Shown one piece after another: positions 4,955 to 8,174 of a stretch of DNA of 8,174 bases (its first letter is position 1; every line of letters starts with the position of its first letter). Location of the stretch: contig NZ_CAUCSQ010000089.1 of assembly GCF_958445495.1 (NCBI RefSeq), forward strand, positions 1-8,174, written 5' to 3'. Source of the stretch: an uncultured Bacteroides sp. Its GTDB lineage: Bacteria; Bacteroidota; Bacteroidia; Bacteroidales; Bacteroidaceae. Below the pieces are notes generated by a model. It saw only the letters and a list, made by a program, of their open reading frames with translations. It was not told the DNA's origin and searched no databases. Made by a program: the position numbers and the translations under genes.

Positions 4955-7402
4955 TTAGAACCGGCAACGAAGGTCTATCCCAAATTGTGCAGGCCGTCCT
5001 TTCTGCATGAATCCTTTGTTCATTGTCTCAAAGTAGAAGGCTGCATAATCCTTATTCAGGAAATTGCGTGCCCAAAAGCTAATCATGGCATTTCCGGTTT
5101 CGAGATTCGCTCTCCAGTTCAGCGTGCCGTAGAAAGATTGGCTTACATCATTCCGTTCCGTCCAGTAAATACGTCCGGCAGCGTTATAGTTTGCCTGAAA
5201 AACAATCCGGTCGAATATGGAACGCGGACTGCAGGTGACGGCATATTCCCCGCCGACGTTCAAGGTATGTTTAGGGACGAAAGGAATGTATTTGTCGTTG
5301 TAGTCGGCTTTTACGGAAAGGTTTCCCTCTTTGTCTTTTTCGTACTCCACATAATCCGTAAAAGTCGCATAGGTATAGCCGTAACTGGCATTCAGGCTTA
5401 ACTCATTATTCAGGCTGGCACGGAGAGAAGCTTCAATACCGTAACTGCGGCTTTTTCCGGCATTGAGAGTCGTACGTCCCAGGCCACTTGCGGCAAACTG
5501 GGAAATCTGCTGGTCATGCATATCCATATAGAAAGCGGATAAGTCTGTCCACAGTTTGCCTTCCCAAAGGGTCAGATGGCTTCCAGCTTCGTAATTCCAT
5601 GAATATTCGGGTTTGTAGCGGGTAGCCTCTTTAACCTCAGGCACTTCGTCTTTCTTGGCATATTGCTCAATCATAGCGGCAAATTTAGAGAACTCTTCAC
5701 TTTCTTTTATGGCATCTATCATGGAGTTCTTTAAATCCCCGCTGATTAGGTCGGAAAACATCTGTACGTTGTAACCGCCGGAACGATAACCTTTTGATAC
5801 GGTTACATATACATTGTTCCCTTTCTTCCATTCATATTGCAGGGCGAACTTCGGTAATAGTTGAACATAATCATCCGATATTTTCCCGGTGTAACCGGCA
5901 TTGGCAATTAGATGTTCGGCTTCCATAGACATAGAAGGAATCGGCGGTCTTGCCGCCATTTTCATGCTGAAATTGAAATCCGTGGGGTCGCTGGCGGAAT
6001 GGTACTTCATGCTCATCCTTTCGTAGTCCAGGCGTAAGCCGACCGTCAGTGATAATCCTTTTACAAAAAGGTCATTCCATGCCGACTGGTGAAAGATTGC
6101 TGTATTCCAGACAGGTGTATCAAAGTTTCCGTCCACCAATATGGCAGGGTTGTTGACTGTCAGGTGCAAGTCGGGAGCTGCGGAAGGCATGCCGTCAAAA
6201 ATACTGTTCACATTTCCTTCAATAACATTTTTCACGCCGTCTTCCCAAAATGTCACAGGGCCTTTGGTGTTCAGCGTTTGATATAAACCGAATACCCCTG
6301 TTGTCCATTGCCATCTTTTACCGGCTGTTGATTTGAGTACGATTTCTTCGGAAACCGTATTGGATTTTTGCTTTTGTTCCAGCGTATAAATCGCCTTTTC
6401 TGTAAAATCCTGGTCCAGAAACATGCGGTCGCCCAAATTCTGATAACCGGTGACGGCACTGAGGATAAAGCCCCGTGTTTGATACTCCAGATTAATTCCG
6501 GCATTGGTCAGTCCGCGCCGGTAGCTGCTGCGTTCGTTGTATGAAATCTTTCCGATGTAATCAGCTTGGTCCTCGGTAAGTTCTTTGCCTTTTCTTCTAG
6601 CTTCTGCCGTGCCACTTTGAGTAATTCCGGTATAATAATAAGGATAACCGCCTTGAGTGCTATACTCATAGCTAAAGGCCATATCTATTTTCAGATTGGA
6701 TGTCGGCATATAGATACCCCGGAAACGTCCGCCGCCGGCGTTACTTTTATCTACCTTCTCGTTATTCCGTGCTGAATTTTCAAAGAAACCGCCCGTATGT
6801 TCATAAAAACCGCCGGCGGAGAAAGCGAAACAATCGGATATGCGGTGATAATGCGTCAATGAAACACGATAGTCGTTGTAAGTCGCCGCTCCCATCCGTA
6901 TATCGGTTCCCTGGTAAGTGAAAGGCGATTTGGTATGTATCTTGATGAGTCCCCCCATCGTATTACGGCCGTAAAGCGTTCCTTGGGGACCGCGAAGCAC
7001 GTCGATACGTTCGATGTCACAATAATTGAAATCGAATGCGGATTTGTCGATATAAGGGATATTGTCTACATAAAGCCCGACGGACGGAGTATTGATACGC
7101 GAACCGATTCCACGGATATAAATAGAGGTTGTCAGTTTGGAACCATAGTCCGGGATAAATAAGTTGGGTACAATGCCTGTCAGTTTTTTTACGGAATTGA
7201 CCTGGTAAGCACGCATGTTCTCCTGCGATAGTACAGTGGCGGATACGGGTAAATCGCGCAGCTTACGGTTTTCTTTCGGAGTAGCGATTACCACCACTTC
7301 TTCCATATCCACTACTTTCAGTGAGTCTTTCGGAACATCCTCAGCCCATGTAGTCCCTGTCACCAGGAGAGTGAGGGCAAACATCATGTTTTTTGTTTTC
7401 AT
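4955..7402 (-). CDS. TonB-dependent outer-membrane receptor (non-SusC type)
   Basis: An 815-residue outer-membrane active transporter. Residues 1-20 are a Sec signal with likely cleavage after TTWA20. A TonB-box-like segment (MEEVVVIAT, 33-41) is followed by the plug, about 50-160, with PVSATVLS, YIRGIGSR, VGLYVDNIPY, and the motif I-E-R-I-D-V-L-R-G-P-Q-G-T-L-Y-G-R-N-T-M-G-G (130-151). The remainder is a 22-strand-type barrel rich in alternating aromatic strands, ending in the canonical C-terminal Phe. It lacks the carboxypeptidase-regulatory-like N-terminal extension of SusC proteins, and no SusD gene is adjacent, so it resembles iron-complex, haem or vitamin receptors more than glycan ones. 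Two odd stretches stand out: a Met/His-rich loop (463-497) and a charged helical insertion (about 550-595). It has its own promoter and lies just downstream of a LuxR-type regulator. The substrate is unknown. Confidence 0.94.
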   Translation of the reverse strand: MKTKNMMFALTLLVTGTTWAEDVPKDSLKVVDMEEVVVIATPKENRKLRDLPVSATVLSQENMRAYQVNSVKKLTGIVPNLFIPDYGSKLTTSIYIRGIGSRINTPSVGLYVDNIPYIDKSAFDFNYCDIERIDVLRGPQGTLYGRNTMGGLIKIHTKSPFTYQGTDIRMGAATYNDYRVSLTHYHRISDCFAFSAGGFYEHTGGFFENSARNNEKVDKSNAGGGRFRGIYMPTSNLKIDMAFSYEYSTQGGYPYYYTGITQSGTAEARRKGKELTEDQADYIGKISYNERSSYRRGLTNAGINLEYQTRGFILSAVTGYQNLGDRMFLDQDFTEKAIYTLEQKQKSNTVSEEIVLKSTAGKRWQWTTGVFGLYQTLNTKGPVTFWEDGVKNVIEGNVNSIFDGMPSAAPDLHLTVNNPAILVDGNFDTPVWNTAIFHQSAWNDLFVKGLSLTVGLRLDYERMSMKYHSASDPTDFNFSMKMAARPPIPSMSMEAEHLIANAGYTGKISDDYVQLLPKFALQYEWKKGNNVYVTVSKGYRSGGYNVQMFSDLISGDLKNSMIDAIKESEEFSKFAAMIEQYAKKDEVPEVKEATRYKPEYSWNYEAGSHLTLWEGKLWTDLSAFYMDMHDQQISQFAASGLGRTTLNAGKSRSYGIEASLRASLNNELSLNASYGYTYATFTDYVEYEKDKEGNLSVKADYNDKYIPFVPKHTLNVGGEYAVTCSPRSIFDRIVFQANYNAAGRIYWTERNDVSQSFYGTLNWRANLETGNAMISFWARNFLNKDYAAFYFETMNKGFMQKGRPAQFGIDLRCRF

Positions 7403-7423
7403 TCGCAGTTAATTTGTCCGGTG

Positions 7424-7454
7424 CAAAGTAACGGCAAATGTATTAGTCGGGCAA
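7424..7454 (-). promoter_or_regulatory. Promoter of the TonB-dependent receptor gene
   Basis: On the minus strand TTG (7452-7454), a 20-bp spacer and TTACTTTG (7424-7431) followed by C match the Bacteroides -33/-7 promoter layout (TTG-N19-21-TAnnTTTG), with one mismatch at the second base of the -7 box. The start codon is 21 bases below the box, leaving a very short leader. This is the best-formed promoter in the window. Confidence 0.75.
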
Positions 7455-7472
7455 TCCTCATTTATTAGGATT
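7453..7472. promoter_or_regulatory. Inverted repeat overlapping the receptor -33 element (candidate operator)
   Basis: AATCCT (7453-7458) and AGGATT (7467-7472) form a perfect dyad with an eight-base A/T-rich spacer. Two bases of one arm fall within the -33 TTG. The total span of 20 bp fits a dimeric helix-turn-helix regulator such as the LuxR-type protein encoded next door. That the regulator binds here is inference. Confidence 0.45.
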
Positions 7473-7476
7473 ATGA

Positions 7477-7496
7477 CTGATTTTTTAAGAAATCAG
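7477..7496. repeat. Inverted repeat over the regulator stop codon
   Basis: CTGATTT (7477-7483) and AAATCAG (7490-7496) form a 7-bp stem with a six-base loop; the right arm contains the regulator stop codon (7493-7495). On the minus transcript no U-tract follows, so it is at best a weak terminator or a second protein-binding dyad. Confidence 0.45.
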
Positions 7497-8107
7497 ATTC
7501 GGTCCGCCTCGATGTATCCGTTCATTACGGCATAGATAGTCAAACCGGATACAGATTTGATACCCAGTTTCTCCGTGATATTTTTCCGGTGGGTGATGAC
7601 GGTAGTCAGGCTGATATTTAGTTTGTCTGCAATTTCTTTATTGATTAATCCTTTGGTAATCAGTACAAGCACCTCAATCTCGCGGGCGGATAAAATTTCC
7701 TGATGAGGCTCCTTCTGGGGCATGTCTTTTATCGGATAGCCGTTGTGGTGAGCATGTTGATGGAGTCTTAAAATGTTTTTTACCAACTCCTCTTCAGGCT
7801 CATAAATGTTGAGTACGGGAACGCCGGACAGTTGAAATTGCGGGCTATCGCTTGCCAGCACGATTGTCTTTCGTTTTCGGGGCAGGAAGAATGCATTGTG
7901 TTCCACATAAATCTGTGCGGATATGAAATAGTGGGCATACATGTCCGGCGTGTCGTCCATGAGTTCACTGAAATGACGGAAAGTGCGGATGGTCGCCATG
8001 GGGATGATTTCTTCCAATATGGATTTGAGGCCTAAACTGCTGAGCGTATTAGGTTCAATGATTGCTATTTCAGGTTGGTAATTCATCTGTTCGAAAGTTC
8101 GGGTCAT
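7493..8107 (-). CDS. Orphan LuxR-type regulator with a pseudo-receiver domain
   Basis: A 204-residue transcription factor. Residues about 12-115 have the layout of a response-regulator receiver (IAIIEPNTLSSLGLKSIL at the start, strand TIVLAS at 81-86), but the acidic pair has become E18-P19, the expected phosphoacceptor position in HYFISAQIY is about Ser63, not Asp, and the conserved Lys region reads NIYEPEEEL. It therefore probably does not work by Asp phosphorylation, and no histidine kinase is present. A linker with H116, H118, H120 and H121 leads to a full LuxR/GerE helix-turn-helix (about 139-200; LSAREIEVL, GLINKEIADKLNIS, TVITHRKNITEKLGI). It probably controls the receptor gene 90 bp downstream. 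ATG 8107 is used; an in-frame ATG at 8086 (residue 8) is a credible alternative since the domain begins after it. The signal is unknown. Confidence 0.9.
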   Translation of the reverse strand: MTRTFEQMNYQPEIAIIEPNTLSSLGLKSILEEIIPMATIRTFRHFSELMDDTPDMYAHYFISAQIYVEHNAFFLPRKRKTIVLASDSPQFQLSGVPVLNIYEPEEELVKNILRLHQHAHHNGYPIKDMPQKEPHQEILSAREIEVLVLITKGLINKEIADKLNISLTTVITHRKNITEKLGIKSVSGLTIYAVMNGYIEADRI

Positions 8108-8114
8108 TGGCCCG
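8100..8114. repeat. Small dyad around the regulator start codon
   Basis: CGGG (8100-8103) and CCCG (8111-8114) flank seven bases that contain the start codon on the minus strand. In mRNA this would place the AUG in a hairpin loop. The stem is only 4 bp, so it may be chance. The remaining 8115-8174 is the upstream region of the regulator; I see no convincing -7 box there. Confidence 0.3.
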
Positions 8115-8174
8115 GATTATTATTTAAGGTGAGTTCTATCAATTCAATTTATCCTCTTGTATCAGACAGCAGAA

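Noticed and set aside
4985..5401. 138-residue open frame antisense to the receptor gene
   Set aside because: It lies wholly within the barrel-coding region of a well-supported receptor and shows no domain or start signal.
4955..7402. SusC-type glycan receptor with a SusD partner
   Set aside because: The mature N-terminus goes straight to a TonB-box-like segment and plug without the SusC extension, and neither neighbour encodes a SusD-like lipoprotein.
7477..7496. Intrinsic terminator for the regulator gene
   Set aside because: The stem is A/T-rich and no U-tract follows in the minus direction; it also overlaps the stop codon. Kept only as an inverted repeat.

Overview
The window reads as chromosomal DNA of a Bacteroides-type gut anaerobe (phylum Bacteroidota). 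The evidence is TAnnTTTG-type -7 boxes ahead of genes, A/T-rich leaders without Shine-Dalgarno sequences, a SusC-like-era outer-membrane receptor biology (TonB-dependent receptor), a MetA-type homoserine acyltransferase and moderate G+C content. I cannot fix the species from sequence alone. There is no sign of phage, insertion sequence, CRISPR array, tRNA or rRNA.

Left part (1-459): a 56-residue 2[4Fe-4S] ferredoxin on the minus strand, closed by a strong intrinsic terminator whose T-tract is shared with a second, perfect 10-bp inverted repeat. A roughly 180-bp divergent intergenic region carries near-identical -7 boxes facing opposite ways, one for the ferredoxin and one for metA.

Middle part (460-4757, plus strand): metA, a U32-family (RlhA-like) protein and a lipobox/SH3-like/multi-membrane-span/zinc-ribbon protein are chained by two ATGA stop-start overlaps, so they look like one translationally coupled operon. 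A GNAT acetyltransferase follows after 64 bp. The MetA protein has Glu at position 111, the known determinant of acetyl-CoA rather than succinyl-CoA use, so it is best called homoserine O-acetyltransferase.

Right part (4758-8174, minus strand): an intergenic stretch with several inverted repeats separates the converging GNAT and receptor genes. The 815-residue TonB-dependent receptor lacks the SusC-type N-terminal extension and has no SusD partner here. Directly upstream of it lies an orphan LuxR-type regulator whose receiver-like domain has lost the phosphoacceptor Asp and which has a His-rich linker (H116, H118, H120, H121). Between them is a good Bacteroides promoter (TTG-N20-TTACTTTG) with an AATCCT-N8-AGGATT inverted repeat overlapping its -33 element. 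The simplest reading is a small ligand-responsive uptake unit: the regulator senses something other than phosphorylation, possibly a metal or cofactor, and controls the receptor. The ligand is not visible from sequence.
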